A stretch of DNA of 64,000 nucleotides from assembly GCF_026015985.1 (NCBI RefSeq), contig NZ_CP110389.1, positions 4,248,001 to 4,312,000 on the forward strand, read 5' to 3'. The first letter of the stretch is position 1, and each line of letters opens with the position of its first letter. The notes beneath the pieces were generated by a model that had not been told where the DNA came from, made no database searches, and saw only the letters and a list, made by a program, of their open reading frames with translations. The position numbers and the translations under genes were made by a program. The stretch comes from Rhodopseudomonas sp. P2A-2r (GTDB taxonomy: Bacteria > Pseudomonadota > Alphaproteobacteria > Rhizobiales > Xanthobacteraceae). Shown one piece after another: positions 8,879 through 20,184 of this stretch.

Positions 8879-9523
8879 TCAGGCTGCGGCGGTGATCTTC
8901 GCCAGCACCTTGTCGAAGGCGGCCGCGGCGGACGGCAGGTCTTTGAAGGCCAGCCCGCCATCGGCGGACTGCTTCTGCGCTTCGGTCGCGGTCGGACGGA
9001 TCTCCGCTACCGGCTTGCCGCCATCGAGCATGGTCAGCGGCGCGATCACCTGGAATTCATGTTCCTCAACCGGCTGGTCCTTGAGCAGGAACACGCTGAG
9101 CGACACGATGTCCTTGCCGCGGCGATAGGAGATGTAGCGATCCACCGCCACCGAACCGTCGCGCTGCATGCCGCCGAGCTTGGCATAGCCCTTGGCATCG
9201 AGCAGCTTGTGCGACTTGAAGCCCTTGACGCCGACCGAATTGGCCTTGGCAGTCTCCTCGGAGAGGTCGTATTTCGCCGCCATCTCCTTGCCGACAACAG
9301 CCAGCTCTCCGGCCATCTGGTGCTCGAACTCCTTCGACGGGCTGCGCGGCTTGGCGCCGGCGCTGCGCGGCTTGTTGGCCTGGCGCTTCTCCAGTTCGGC
9401 GGTGCACTTGGCAATCAGCTCGTCGACGGACTTGCGCTCCGCATTGACCCGCAGGTTCTTCAGGTCCGGCGTGGAAAGGGCGGAGATCCTGTCGTCTGTC
9501 CAATCGACCATAGCGTTCAACAT
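8879..9523 (-). CDS. Conserved-looking hypothetical cytosolic protein
   Basis: 214 residues with no signal peptide or membrane segment. The N-terminal third is helical and charged (DDRISALSTPDLKNLRVNAERKS, then IAKCTAELEKRQANK) followed by a basic low-complexity linker (KPRSAGAKPRSPSKEF). The remainder looks like a compact alpha/beta domain (YDLSEETAKANSVGVKGFKSH; AVDRYISYRRGKDIVSLSVFL; EHEFQVIAPLTMLD). I do not recognise a family. The start is ATG 9523 after an AGAAAAGA stretch; ATG 9511 (MVDWTDD) is the alternative. It has its own terminator and no partner on its strand, so it is probably monocistronic. Confidence 0.75.
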   Translation of the reverse strand: MLNAMVDWTDDRISALSTPDLKNLRVNAERKSVDELIAKCTAELEKRQANKPRSAGAKPRSPSKEFEHQMAGELAVVGKEMAAKYDLSEETAKANSVGVKGFKSHKLLDAKGYAKLGGMQRDGSVAVDRYISYRRGKDIVSLSVFLLKDQPVEEHEFQVIAPLTMLDGGKPVAEIRPTATEAQKQSADGGLAFKDLPSAAAAFDKVLAKITAAA

Positions 9524-9688
9524 TCTTTTCTGAATTTACGGTGAGATGATTCTCTGAAAACCGCGCCACACGCCCGAAGACGGGCCCGCTGCACGTGGCA
9601 GCGTCAGGTGGCAGGCCATCCTAGCGCCTTTTCGCGCCCCTGTGGGGCTCAATTTGCGGGGAAAGCGGCTATGCGCCGCCCGCGGCAA

Positions 9689-11314
<1,626 letters not shown>

Positions 11315-11438
11315 TCAAAGCGTTTGGCAGCCATGCACAGGGATTTTGAGTGCATCGCACCAAGATGGGTGGCGACGCGGGCGCGGCGGCCGGAGCGCCC
11401 CCATCGGCTGCCCTGGCGCCCCCAACCCCAGACCCCGC

Positions 11439-13026
11439 TCATTCCGGCAATCCGGCCATGCGCAGGCCTTCCGAGGCCATGGCAAAATCCTGAGGGCGGC
11501 GGACCAGCAGCCAGTCATCGAGATTGCTGAGCCGCAGGGTCGGATCAAGCCGGCGCACATGCACCATGGCATTGCGCGCATCATCACTACGGCCGGCCAG
11601 CGCGTGGCCGGCTGCCACGAAGGCCGCCACCCGCAGAATATTGGGCATTTCGTGCGATGCCTTTTCCAGGCATGCCAGGGCGGCGTCGAAGCGTCCGCAA
11701 TACAGATGGCCCATGGCGATGCCGGTCTGCATCTGGAACGTCTCCGGATCCAGCGGGCTGAGCCGCATGGCGCGCTCGAAGTGGTCGATGGCAGCGTCGT
11801 GCTCGCCGAGCGAAATGCGCTGGAAGCCGCCGAGATACCAGGTCGTGGACAAGTTGGGATTGAGCACCCGTGCCCTGTCCACATAGGCAACACAGCTAAG
11901 GAGATCGCCGCCGAAATGCGGCCAGGTGTGACCGCCCCTGGTGAGCGCCACCGCATCGTTCTTGCCCAGCGTCACCGCGCTTCGGCACAACCGCGCGGCC
12001 TCCTCCCCTCCGCCGCGCGATCGGTGATCCAGCGGTTCATCTTGCGCCAGTAATAGCACCACGCCGCCATCCCGTAGGCAGACGCATATTCGGGGTCGAG
12101 TTCGATTGCCTTGTAGAACAGCTGCAAGGCTTCATCGAGCCCGGCTTTGGTCGCCAGATGAAACCGGGTCAGGCCGCGCAGGTAATAATCGTAGGCGTCG
12201 AGGCTTTCGGTCGGCTTGCGCTTGGCGCGCTCGATCTCCGCGAGCTCGAGCTGCGGCGCAATGGCGCTGACCACACTTGCCGCGACCTGTTCCTGCAAAT
12301 CGAAGATGTCATCGACGGTGCTCTCGAAACGCTCCCCCACAGATGCGCGCCGGTCGTCGCGTCGATGAGTTGCCCGGTGATGCGGACTCGGCTCGCCGAT
12401 CGGCGAACGCTGCCTTCCAGCACATAGCGCACGCCGAGTTCGCGGCCGACCTGCTTCAGGTCGACGGCGCGGCCCTTGTATGTAAAGCTGGAATTGCGCG
12501 CGATGACGAACAGCCAGCGGATGCGCGACAGAGCGAGGATGATGTCCTCCACCATCCCGTCAGTGAAATAGTCCTGGTCCGGCTCTCCGCTCAGGTTCAG
12601 AAACGGCAGCACCGCAATGGACGGCTTGTCGGGAAGAGCAAGCGCTGGCGCATCGCCTGCCGCAGCACCGATCGTCATGACGCCGACCGGGTCCTGGATA
12701 TCCCTGACCTCACCGACAAAGCGCACGCCCTTGCGCGCGATGGTGCGGATCAGGCGTTGCTCGCCGCCGCTGTCGCCGAGCGCCTTGCGCGCCGCATTGA
12801 TATGACTTGTGAGGGTGGATTCGGAGACGATCCGACCACCCCAAACCGCCTGCAGCAGATCGTCCTTGCTGACCACGCGCTCGCGGTTCCGGACCAGGTG
12901 CAGCAGCAGGTCGAAGACCTGCGGCGCCAGCGCAATTTCTTCCGTTCCCCGCACCAATTCCCGCAGGTCGGGATTGAGTACAAAATCCTCGAACGCGAAT
13001 GCCACGCCGGTGCTCCCTGAATCCAT
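11439..13026 (-). pseudogene. Winged-helix / TPR regulator (CadC-like DNA-binding domain), two frameshifts
   Basis: The first frame from 13026 encodes an OmpR/CadC-type winged helix (residues about 10-105: LAPQVFDLLLHLVRNRERVVS, then STLTSHINAARKALGD, then IRTIARKGVRFVG) and a TolB-like segment (SIAVLPFLNLSGEPDQDYFTDG, then LEGSVRRSASRVRITGQLIDA). At about 12335 the frame breaks within a run of five G; the protein resumes as ERFESTVDDIFDLQEQVAAS plus a TPR (LQLFYKAIELDPEYASAYGM). A second break at about 12015, in a run of four G, moves to the frame carrying AARLCRSAVTLGKNDAVALT and further TPRs to a stop at 11439. One added G at each run yields one continuous protein of about 528 residues, the normal architecture (adenylate-cyclase-associated regulators without cyclase domain). 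Real decay or homopolymer error. Confidence 0.8.
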
Positions 13027-13252
13027 ATGCCGGCGCGCCAAAAAACCTGGCCGCCGCTTGGTCTGGCATCGGTTCTCCGCATCTTCCTAACATGGCCGGC
13101 GTTCCGCGCTACCTCTTTTTGAAGGTCCTTTGGACGCAGCCACAAGGGTTTCACATACAAAAAACAGGATGGCGGCAAAGTCTTCCTGCGCCCCGACTGT
13201 CATCCTTCTCCCGGAGCGATGATCGCAACGGTCATCAGACGGAGCATTTCCT

Positions 13253-14005
13253 ATGAAGATCGTAGTGATCGGCGGGAGCGGACTGATCGGTTCTAACGTC
13301 GTGACCCGGCTCAGGCGCCAGGGGCATGAGGTCACGGCGGCATCGCCGTCGAGCGGCGTCAACACGATCACCCGCGAAGGCCTTGCCGCAGCGCTCGATG
13401 GCGCCGAGGCGGTCATCGATCTCGCCAATTCGCCTTCGTTCGAGGACAACGCCGCCATGGCGTTTTTCGAAACCTCGGGCCACAACCTGCTGGCCGCCGA
13501 GGCCGCGGCCGGCGTCGGCAGGCATGTCGCGCTCTCGGTCGTCGGCACCGATCGCCTGCAGGACAGCGGCTATTTCCGCGCCAAGCTGGCTCAGGAGCGA
13601 TTGATCGAACAGTCGGGCATTCCGTACACGATTGTTCGGGCCACCCAGTTCTTCGAATTCATCGAAGCGATCATCCAGAGCAGCATCGACGGCGGCACCG
13701 TGCGGCTGTCGCCTGCCGATTTCCAGCCGGTCGCGGCCGGCGATGTCTCCGCCGCGGTGGCGGAGTTCGCGCTGGCCACGCCGCTCAACGGCATGGTGGA
13801 GGTGGCCGGACCGGAGCGGCTCGGCCTTGACCAGTTTGCCCAGCAATTCCTCGCCGCCCGCGGCGATACACGCCGTGTCATCGCCGACATCCACGCCCGC
13901 TACTTCGGCCTCGCGCTGAACGATCAATCGCTCACACCCGGCGATCACGCACGGCTGGGGCCGACCCTTTTCACCGACTGGCTCGCGGCCCACCCCGCGA
14001 AATGA
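13253..14005 (+). CDS. NmrA-like / atypical SDR NAD(P)-binding protein
   Basis: 250 residues with an N-terminal Rossmann signature ([22 protein letters not shown]) and an extended-SDR/NmrA body ([60 protein letters not shown]). The usual YxxxK catalytic pair is replaced by GYFRAK, where Tyr-Phe-Arg-Ala-Lys keeps Y and K four apart, so redox chemistry remains possible. Members act as NADP sensors, quinone reductases or epimerase-like enzymes; I cannot choose. Its stop overlaps the ATG at 14002 (ATGA), so it is translationally coupled to the leader of the hydrolase gene that follows. Confidence 0.85.
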   Translation: MKIVVIGGSGLIGSNVVTRLRRQGHEVTAASPSSGVNTITREGLAAALDGAEAVIDLANSPSFEDNAAMAFFETSGHNLLAAEAAAGVGRHVALSVVGTDRLQDSGYFRAKLAQERLIEQSGIPYTIVRATQFFEFIEAIIQSSIDGGTVRLSPADFQPVAAGDVSAAVAEFALATPLNGMVEVAGPERLGLDQFAQQFLAARGDTRRVIADIHARYFGLALNDQSLTPGDHARLGPTLFTDWLAAHPAK

Positions 14006-14177
14006 AGAAGCACGCCATGAACGACCATACCCCGCTCCTGCCATTGCATCGCGCCGCGACGTCGTCTTCGGCGGACTGGTCGCCGGCGCCACCATCGGAC
14101 TTCAACTCGCAGAGTCAACGCCGGCATTCAGCCAGCAAGCACCGCATCCGCTCCCTAGCCATCAAGGACGCAAAACC
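14002..14177 (+). other. Possible Tat-signal leader of the downstream hydrolase, out of frame
   Basis: ATG 14002 overlaps the previous stop (ATGA) and opens [17 protein letters not shown] before running to a stop just ahead of the hydrolase. In the hydrolase's own frame the same DNA reads [20 protein letters not shown] followed by [14 protein letters not shown], a convincing twin-arginine signal peptide with cleavage site that runs straight into [10 protein letters not shown] single-base indel near 14055 would join the ATG to the Tat leader. If real, the hydrolase is periplasmic; if not, it starts at 14178. Confidence 0.55.
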
Positions 14178-14999
14178 ATGAGCACGATCACCACCAAGGA
14201 CGGCACCGAGATCTATTACAAGGACTGGGGCAAGGGTCCCGTCGTCACCTTCTCCCATGGCCGGCCGCTCAATGCCGATGCCTGGGACGGCCAGATGCTG
14301 TTCCTGGCGCAGCACGGTTTTCGCGTCGTTGCTCATGACCGCCGCGGCCACGGCCGCTCCAGCCAGGCCTCCGAGCACAACGACATGAACGGCTATGCCG
14401 ACGATCTCGCGGCGGTGATCGAAGCGCTGGATCTCAAGGACGCCACGCTCGTCGGTCACTCCACCGGCGGTGGTGAAGTCGCCCGCTACATCGGCCGCCA
14501 TGGCACCAAGCGCGTCGCCAAGGCGGTACTGATCGCCGCGGTGCCGCCGATCATGTTGAAAACCGAGGCCAATCCGGAAGGCCTGCCGATCGAAGTGTTC
14601 GACGGCATCCGCGCCGGCGTCGCCGGCGACCGCTCGCAATACTACAAGGACCTCGCCATTGCCTTCTACGGGGCCAACCGGCCGGGCGCCAAGGTCTCGC
14701 AGGGCACGCTCGACCAGTTCTGGCTATGGAGCATGCAGGCCGGCACCAAGAACGCCTATGAGAGCGTCAAGGCGTTCTCCGAGACCGACTTCACCGAGGA
14801 TCTCAAGAAGTTCGACATTCCAACCTTGGTGCTGCACGGCGAGGATGACCAGATTGTCCCGGTCAAGGATTCGGCGCGCAAATCGGCGAAGCTGATCAAG
14901 GGTGCGAAGGACGTCTACTATCCCGACGCTCCCCACGGTATCACCGCGACCCATCAGGACCAGGTCAACGCCGAACTGCTCAAGTTCATCAGGGGCTGA
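14178..14999 (+). CDS. Alpha/beta hydrolase, non-haem chloroperoxidase type
   Basis: 273 residues from ATG 14178, the normal length for cofactor-free haloperoxidase/arylesterase-like hydrolases. The nucleophile elbow is [17 protein letters not shown] (Ser about residue 98), the oxyanion region [12 protein letters not shown], the acid Asp in [12 protein letters not shown], and the catalytic His in [10 protein letters not shown]. This triad supports esterase or perhydrolase activity; halogenation in this family is a side reaction. A Tat-type leader precedes it in frame (see 14002-14177), so the protein may be longer and exported. It lies in a rightward run NmrA-hydrolase-HD protein-cydAB. Confidence 0.9.
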   Translation: MSTITTKDGTEIYYKDWGKGPVVTFSHGRPLNADAWDGQMLFLAQHGFRVVAHDRRGHGRSSQASEHNDMNGYADDLAAVIEALDLKDATLVGHSTGGGEVARYIGRHGTKRVAKAVLIAAVPPIMLKTEANPEGLPIEVFDGIRAGVAGDRSQYYKDLAIAFYGANRPGAKVSQGTLDQFWLWSMQAGTKNAYESVKAFSETDFTEDLKKFDIPTLVLHGEDDQIVPVKDSARKSAKLIKGAKDVYYPDAPHGITATHQDQVNAELLKFIRG

Positions 15000-15012
15000 T
15001 GGAGTCGGCAAC

Positions 15013-15660
15013 GTGGATAAAGCCGTCAATCGGACGCTCGCAGGCGTCGTCGTTCCCGACACGCCTGTCGTCGATGCCACCATCGATCATGCGCGGCATC
15101 ACTGCGAGCCCTATTTGTTCAACCACGTCGTCCGTTCCTGGCTGTTCGCGGTCCGACTCGGACAGCTGCAGGCCATCGACCACGACGCCGAGGTGCTGGC
15201 CGTGGGCACGCTGCTGCACGACATCACACTGAACGAGAGCTTCGCCGGTCCGCGCCGCTTCGAGGTAGAGGGCGCCGACCTGGCGCGATGCTTTGCCATC
15301 GCGCACGGGTTCGACACGCATCGCGCGCAACTGATCTGGGACAGCGTCGCGCTCAACTCGACGCCATCGATCGGACTATACAAGGAGAGCGAGGTGGCGC
15401 TATGCACCGCCGGAATCTGCCTCGACGTCATCGGACTGCAATACAACGCGATCCCGTCCGGCGAGATCGCGCTGATCGTGGACAATTTTCCCCGGCTGGA
15501 CATGAAGCGGCGAATGAGTAGCTGCCTTTGCCATATTGCCAGGACGACTCCTGAAACGACCTACGATAATTTTGTGAGAGATTTCGGCGAGCGTTTTGTG
15601 GCAAACTACAAAGCGCCGTCCACCGTCGATTTCGTAAGCCTTGCTCCGTTCGCAGAGTGA
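15013..15660 (+). CDS. HD-domain metal-dependent hydrolase-like protein
   Basis: 215 residues from GTG 15013, with GGAG seven bases upstream and only 13 bases after the hydrolase stop. The HD-type metal site is visible: HARHHCEPYLFNHVVRSW gives the first His, GTLLHDITLNESFAG the His-Asp doublet, and later AIAHGFD a further His. The overall layout resembles the cyanamide-hydratase-like HD subgroup, but residues fixing the substrate are not identifiable. It is probably co-transcribed with the hydrolase. Function otherwise unknown. Confidence 0.83.
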   Translation: MDKAVNRTLAGVVVPDTPVVDATIDHARHHCEPYLFNHVVRSWLFAVRLGQLQAIDHDAEVLAVGTLLHDITLNESFAGPRRFEVEGADLARCFAIAHGFDTHRAQLIWDSVALNSTPSIGLYKESEVALCTAGICLDVIGLQYNAIPSGEIALIVDNFPRLDMKRRMSSCLCHIARTTPETTYDNFVRDFGERFVANYKAPSTVDFVSLAPFAE

Positions 15661-15717
15661 CTTCTGCCACGCCTTGGCCGCTGATACTGGGGGTTTGCAA
15701 CGGATCTTGATCCGGTC

Positions 15718-17100
15718 TTGCTGTCGCGACTGCAATTTGCCTGGGTGATCGGGTGGCACATCCTGCTGCCGGCCTTCACCGTTGGCGCCGCCGCATTCAT
15801 CGCAGTCCTCGAAGGCTTCCATCTGGCGACCGGACGGGCAGTCTATCTGCGCGTCTCGATGTTCTGGATCAAGATCTTCTCGGTCGCCTTCGGCATGGGG
15901 GTGGTCACCGGCATCGTCATGCCGTTCCAATTCGGTACCAACTGGAGCCGCTTTTCGGATGCCACCGCCAATGTGCTCGCGCCATTGTTCGCCTATGAAG
16001 GCCTCACCGCGTTTTTCCTCGAAGCCGCCTTTCTCGGCGTGCTGCTGTTCGGCCGCAAGCTGGTGCCGCCGTGGGCGCACTTCGTCGCCGCGCTGATGGT
16101 GGCGCTGGGCACCCTGTTCTCGTCGTTCTGGATCCTGTCGGCCAACAGCTGGATGCAGACGCCGGCCGGCTACGAGATCGTCGACGGGCGGTTCTTCCCG
16201 ACCGATTGGTTCCAGGTCATCTTCAATCCGTCCTTCCTGCCGCGGCTCGCGCATACGGTGGTGGCGTTCTTCTGCACCACGGGCTTCGTAGTGCTCGGAG
16301 TGGGCGCCTACCTGATGCGGCGCGGGCGGTTCGTGGAGGAAGGCCGCACCATGCTGTCGATGACACTGTGGCTGATGACCGTGCTGGTGCCGCTGCAGAT
16401 CTTCATCGGCGACCAGCACGGACTCAATACGCTCAAGCACCAGCCCGCCAAGCTCGCGGCCATCGAGGCAATATGGGAAACCGGCCGCCGCGTGCCGCTG
16501 ACCCTGTTCGCCCTGCCCGACGAAAAGGCCGAGCGCAATGCGGCGGCCATCGAAGTGCCGTTGCTGGGCAGCCTGATTTTGACGCACAGTACCGATGGCG
16601 AGATCATGGGTCTCAAGGAATTTCCTGCCGATCAGCGCCCGCCGGTCGCCATTCCGTTTTTCGCCTTCCGCATCATGGTCGGCTGCGGCCTGTTGATGCT
16701 TGGCATCGTCGTGCTGGGCGGCTGGCTGCGCTGGCGCGGCCGGCTCCATGACACCGCATGGTTCCTCGGTGTCTGCCAACTCGCCCTCCCGATCGGCTTC
16801 GTTGCAGTGATCGCCGGCTGGGTTACCACCGAGGTCGGCCGGCAACCCTGGACGGTCTACGGCCTGCTGCGGACGGCACAGTCGGTGTCACCATCGCTGA
16901 CCGGCAGCGATGTGCTGATCTCGCTGATCGCCTATATCATCGTCTATCTCTTCATGTATCCGGTGGGGTTCCTGTTGATGCTGCGCATGGTGCGCAAGGG
17001 GCCCGATGCGGCGACCGAAAAAGACGACAGGATCGAAGCGGGCCGTCCGAAAGCGCCGGTGCTCGCCGGTGCGGGTATTGCCGAAGGAGCCGCGCAATGA
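15718..17100 (+). CDS. cydA: Cytochrome bd-type quinol oxidase subunit I
   Basis: The haem-bearing subunit of the bd/CIO-type oxidase in the inner membrane, reducing O2 with quinol electrons. About 460 residues, nine hydrophobic helices. LSRLQFAWVIGWHILLPAFT carries the helix-1 His ligand, and GTLFSSFWILSANSWMQTPAG, FIGDQHGLNTLKHQPAKLAAIE (Q-loop, short form) and WVTTEVGRQPWTVYGLLRT are diagnostic. The short Q-loop marks a CIO-like enzyme. No ATG fits: a TTG at 15718 is the nearest standard start, but in-frame residues upstream read T-D-L-D-P-V-L, and replacing ACG (15700) by ATG would give the common MDLDPVLLSR opening. Stop overlaps cydB's ATG. Confidence 0.94.
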   Translation: MLSRLQFAWVIGWHILLPAFTVGAAAFIAVLEGFHLATGRAVYLRVSMFWIKIFSVAFGMGVVTGIVMPFQFGTNWSRFSDATANVLAPLFAYEGLTAFFLEAAFLGVLLFGRKLVPPWAHFVAALMVALGTLFSSFWILSANSWMQTPAGYEIVDGRFFPTDWFQVIFNPSFLPRLAHTVVAFFCTTGFVVLGVGAYLMRRGRFVEEGRTMLSMTLWLMTVLVPLQIFIGDQHGLNTLKHQPAKLAAIEAIWETGRRVPLTLFALPDEKAERNAAAIEVPLLGSLILTHSTDGEIMGLKEFPADQRPPVAIPFFAFRIMVGCGLLMLGIVVLGGWLRWRGRLHDTAWFLGVCQLALPIGFVAVIAGWVTTEVGRQPWTVYGLLRTAQSVSPSLTGSDVLISLIAYIIVYLFMYPVGFLLMLRMVRKGPDAATEKDDRIEAGRPKAPVLAGAGIAEGAAQ

Positions 17101-18107
17101 GCCAGGTCATGGACTTCGTGCCGATCTGGACGCTGATCATCGGCCTTGCCGTGTTCTTCTACGTCCTTCTCGATGGTTTCGATCTGGGCGTCGGAATCCT
17201 CTATGGCTTTGCGCCGGACACTGCATCGCGCAATACGGTGATGAACTCGATCGCACCGATCTGGGACGGCAACGAGACCTGGCTGGTGCTCGGCGGCATC
17301 GGTCTGCTCGCCGCGTTTCCGCTGGCCTTCGCGATCATCATTCCGGCGACCTACTTTCCCATCCTGGTGATGCTGCTCGCGCTGGTGTTTCGCGGCGTCG
17401 CCTTCGAATTCCGCTTTCGCGACGCCGCGGACCGGACGTTCTGGGACCATGCCTTCTGCTATGGCTCGGGCATCGCCACCTTTGCCCAGGGCGTGGTGCT
17501 CGGCTCTTTCATCCAGGGCTTTCAGGTCACCGGCCGGGTATTTTCAGGCACGTCGTTGGATTTTCTCACACCGTTCTCGCTGCTCACCGGCGTCGCCCTG
17601 CTGTTCGGCTACGGCTTGCTCGGCGCCGGCTGGCTGATCCTGAAGACTGAAGGCGCGCTGCAGGATGCCGCGCGACGGCAGGGGCGGATCTGTCTTGTCG
17701 GCGTGCTTGTAGCGATCGCCCTGGCCAGCATCTGGACGCCACTGGTGAGTCCGGAGGTCGCAAAACGCTGGTTCACCTGGCCCAACATCGCATTGCTCGG
17801 GTTGGTCCCCGTCGCGACGGTAGCGGTGGCCGTGTTCACCTGGCGTGCCCTGTACAGCCGCGCGGAGGTCTGGCCGTTCGCCGGCGCGATCGGGCTGTTT
17901 GTCCTGTCCTATGCGGGCATCGCCATCAGCCTGTATCCGATGATCGTGCCGCATCACCTGACGCTGTGGCAGGCCGCATCCTCGGAGCGCACCCAGGCCT
18001 TTCTGCTGGTGGGCACACTGACGCTGCTGCCGGTGATCCTGATGTATACGGGTTGGTCCTACTGGGTGTTTCGCGGCAAGGTGCGGGCCGACGTCGGCTA
18101 TCACTGA
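17097..18107 (+). CDS. cydB: Cytochrome bd-type quinol oxidase subunit II
   Basis: 336 residues with eight or nine hydrophobic helices; partner of CydA in the membrane oxidase. The N-terminal helix contains FFYVLLDGFDLGVGILYGFA, the family's signature, followed by SIAPIWDGNETWLVLGGIGLLAAFP and the ALVFRGVAFEFRFRD segment. The ATG overlaps the cydA stop (ATGA), so the two are translationally coupled. No cydX, cydC or cydD is adjacent. The gene is convergent with the SDR gene downstream. Confidence 0.96.
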   Translation: MSQVMDFVPIWTLIIGLAVFFYVLLDGFDLGVGILYGFAPDTASRNTVMNSIAPIWDGNETWLVLGGIGLLAAFPLAFAIIIPATYFPILVMLLALVFRGVAFEFRFRDAADRTFWDHAFCYGSGIATFAQGVVLGSFIQGFQVTGRVFSGTSLDFLTPFSLLTGVALLFGYGLLGAGWLILKTEGALQDAARRQGRICLVGVLVAIALASIWTPLVSPEVAKRWFTWPNIALLGLVPVATVAVAVFTWRALYSRAEVWPFAGAIGLFVLSYAGIAISLYPMIVPHHLTLWQAASSERTQAFLLVGTLTLLPVILMYTGWSYWVFRGKVRADVGYH

Positions 18108-18172
18108 AGACGAATTCGGCATGCGGCGCTGCAACGGGTGCCACGGCCTCCGATCCCTCCCGAACGACGCGG

Positions 18173-19012
18173 TCAGTCAACCGCGTCCGTCGAGAACGCG
18201 ATCTCCTTCTGCGCATCGAGCTCCGCGATCCGCGCCAGCAGCGCGGCGCGGATGTGGCTGTAACTGTCGCCGCCCATCACCAGCCGGAGCGGCGCCGGGC
18301 TGATGTCGACGCACCCGATCATTGCCTGCGCCATCTTGTCGGGATCGCCCTTCACCGCAAAGCCCCCCGAGGCGATGGCCCGGCGCACCTCACCGGCCGG
18401 CGTCGCGTCATAGACATCCATCAACGGTGCCCGCACCATGCCGCGACCGAAATCCGTTCTGGACGCGCCTGGCTCGGCGATGGTGAAGGTGATGCCGAAC
18501 GGCGCCACTTCCTGCGCCACCGATTCAATGAAGCCCTCGATGCCCCATTTGCTGGCATGATACAGGCTGAAATTCGGATAGGCGATCTGGCCACCCTCCG
18601 ACGACACTTGAATGATGCGGCCGCCGCCCTGCTTGCGAAGATGCGGCAACGCGGCGCGGATCACCTGGATGGAGCCGATCAGGTTGGTGTCAATCTGGTG
18701 CCGGATCTGCGCGTCGCTGGCTTCCTCACCGGCGCCGAACAACCCGTAGCCGGCGTTGCTAACCATGACGTCGATGCGGCCGATGTCGGCAAAGGCACGG
18801 TCGATCACCGTGCGCACCGCATCGGCGTCCGTCACATCCAGCGCAGCGATCCACAGCCGTTCACCGTATTGGGCCTTCAGATCGTCGAGCGCCTCCACCC
18901 TGCGCAAGGTCGCGGCGACACGGTCGCCGCGCAGCAGCAGCTTTTCCGTCATCGCACGGCCGAAGCCGGACGAAGTGCCGGTGATGAACCAGGACTTGGA
19001 TGGGGTCGTCAT
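18173..19012 (-). CDS. Classical short-chain dehydrogenase/reductase
   Basis: 279 residues. The cofactor motif is WFITGTSSGFGRAMTEKLLL (TGxxxGxG), then DVMVSNAGYGLFG (NAG), and the catalytic SxxxxYxxxK triad appears as VSSEGGQIAYPNFSLYHASKWG. An R at the end of beta-2 (ATLRRVEAL) suggests NADP preference. Substrate unknown. Divergent from a LysR regulator with a 113-base promoter region between them, the standard arrangement for a LysR target. Confidence 0.92.
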   Translation of the reverse strand: MTTPSKSWFITGTSSGFGRAMTEKLLLRGDRVAATLRRVEALDDLKAQYGERLWIAALDVTDADAVRTVIDRAFADIGRIDVMVSNAGYGLFGAGEEASDAQIRHQIDTNLIGSIQVIRAALPHLRKQGGGRIIQVSSEGGQIAYPNFSLYHASKWGIEGFIESVAQEVAPFGITFTIAEPGASRTDFGRGMVRAPLMDVYDATPAGEVRRAIASGGFAVKGDPDKMAQAMIGCVDISPAPLRLVMGGDSYSHIRAALLARIAELDAQKEIAFSTDAVD

Positions 19013-19125
19013 GCTGGAAGCCTTTCGCTCGACGCGCCGCCGGGGCGCGCTTCATGGCCTCAAGCTAGACTTTCAAATTCATGCGTATATACCACCTGTT
19101 CTGCATAACTTAGTGAATAAAGCCC
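19013..19125. promoter_or_regulatory. Divergent SDR/LysR promoter region with LysR-type dyad
   Basis: This A+T-rich stretch separates the divergent SDR and LysR genes. ATTCA (about 19077-19081) and TGAAT (about 19112-19116) form the outer parts of a dyad, and short T-N11-A spacings typical of LysR boxes occur around 19080-19095. Assigning an exact operator is not possible from sequence alone. Confidence 0.4.
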
Positions 19126-20016
19126 ATGAATGCAAAGCCATCGCTGGGCGATTTCACCGCGCTGGCGGCCATCATCGCGCATCGCAGTTTTCGCAAAGCC
19201 GCCGACGAACTCGGCCTGTCGCCCTCTACCCTCAGCCATATGATGCGGGTGCTGGAGCAGAACCTCGGCGTCAGGCTGCTCAACCGCACCACGCGCAGCG
19301 TGGCACCCACGGAGGCCGGCGAGCGCCTGATGGCGCGGCTGCAGCCGCTGCTACGCGATCTGGACTCTGCGCTGGCCGAGGTCGATGCGTTCCGCAGCCG
19401 GCCCAGCGGCACGTTGCGCATCAATGCCAACGAAGCCGCCGCGCGCATTCTGGTTCGTGCTGTAGTGCCGACCTTCCTCGCGCGCCATCCCGAAATGGCA
19501 CTCGACCTCGTCACGGACGGCCGCCTGATCGACATCGTCGCCGACGGCTTCGACGCGGGCGTCAGGCTCGGCGAGGCAGTGCCGCAGGACATGGTCGCCG
19601 TGCGCTTCGGCGGCGCGGCGCGCTTCCTCGCCGTAGCCGCGCCGTCCTATCTGCAAGGCCGCGTGCTGAAGACCCCCGATGACCTCGGGGATCACGCTTG
19701 CATCCGCTTCCGGCTGCCGAGCGGCAAACTGTATCGCTGGGAGTTCGAGAAGCATGGCCAAGAGATCGCCATCGACGTGCCCGGCGCCCTCACCCTCGAC
19801 CACGTCGAACTCATGATCGAAGCCGCCGAAGCCGGTCTCGGCATCGCCTACGCGCCGGAACGCTCGGTGCGGCCATTGCTCGAGAGCGGCCGGCTGGTCA
19901 GCGTGCTCGACGACTGGTGCCCGACAATCCCCGGCCTGTTCCTGTACTATCCCGGCCACCGCCACGTGCCGCCCGGCCTGCGCGCCTTCATCGACGTGCT
20001 GAAGGAGGTGGCATAA
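19126..20016 (+). CDS. LysR-family transcriptional regulator
   Basis: 296 residues. N-terminal winged helix-turn-helix (FTALAAIIAHRSFRKAADEL, then PSTLSHMMRVLEQNLGVRLLNRTTRSV) and a C-terminal periplasmic-binding-protein-like effector domain (LRINANEAAARILVRAVVPT; VRLGEAVPQDMVAVRFG; GLGIAYAPERSVRPLL). It resembles the DSF/AaeR-like LysR subgroup that regulates neighbouring SDR or MFS genes. Divergent from the SDR gene; followed on the same strand by a DHA2 exporter after 168 bases. Effector unknown. Confidence 0.92.
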   Translation: MNAKPSLGDFTALAAIIAHRSFRKAADELGLSPSTLSHMMRVLEQNLGVRLLNRTTRSVAPTEAGERLMARLQPLLRDLDSALAEVDAFRSRPSGTLRINANEAAARILVRAVVPTFLARHPEMALDLVTDGRLIDIVADGFDAGVRLGEAVPQDMVAVRFGGAARFLAVAAPSYLQGRVLKTPDDLGDHACIRFRLPSGKLYRWEFEKHGQEIAIDVPGALTLDHVELMIEAAEAGLGIAYAPERSVRPLLESGRLVSVLDDWCPTIPGLFLYYPGHRHVPPGLRAFIDVLKEVA

Positions 20017-20184
20017 GGGTCGCATAAGAGAGGCCATCCGCTGGCGGCTCGCTCACGGAAGGTTTAGGTGCCATGCACGGCTCCCCGGTGGTCCGGCCCC
20101 AAGAGGGATGTTAAAGCGCAACGCGCCCTCGCGAAGAATCGCTGCGACGTCCCGGCACCGCCATTTCCCGGACCCCCCAATTTC

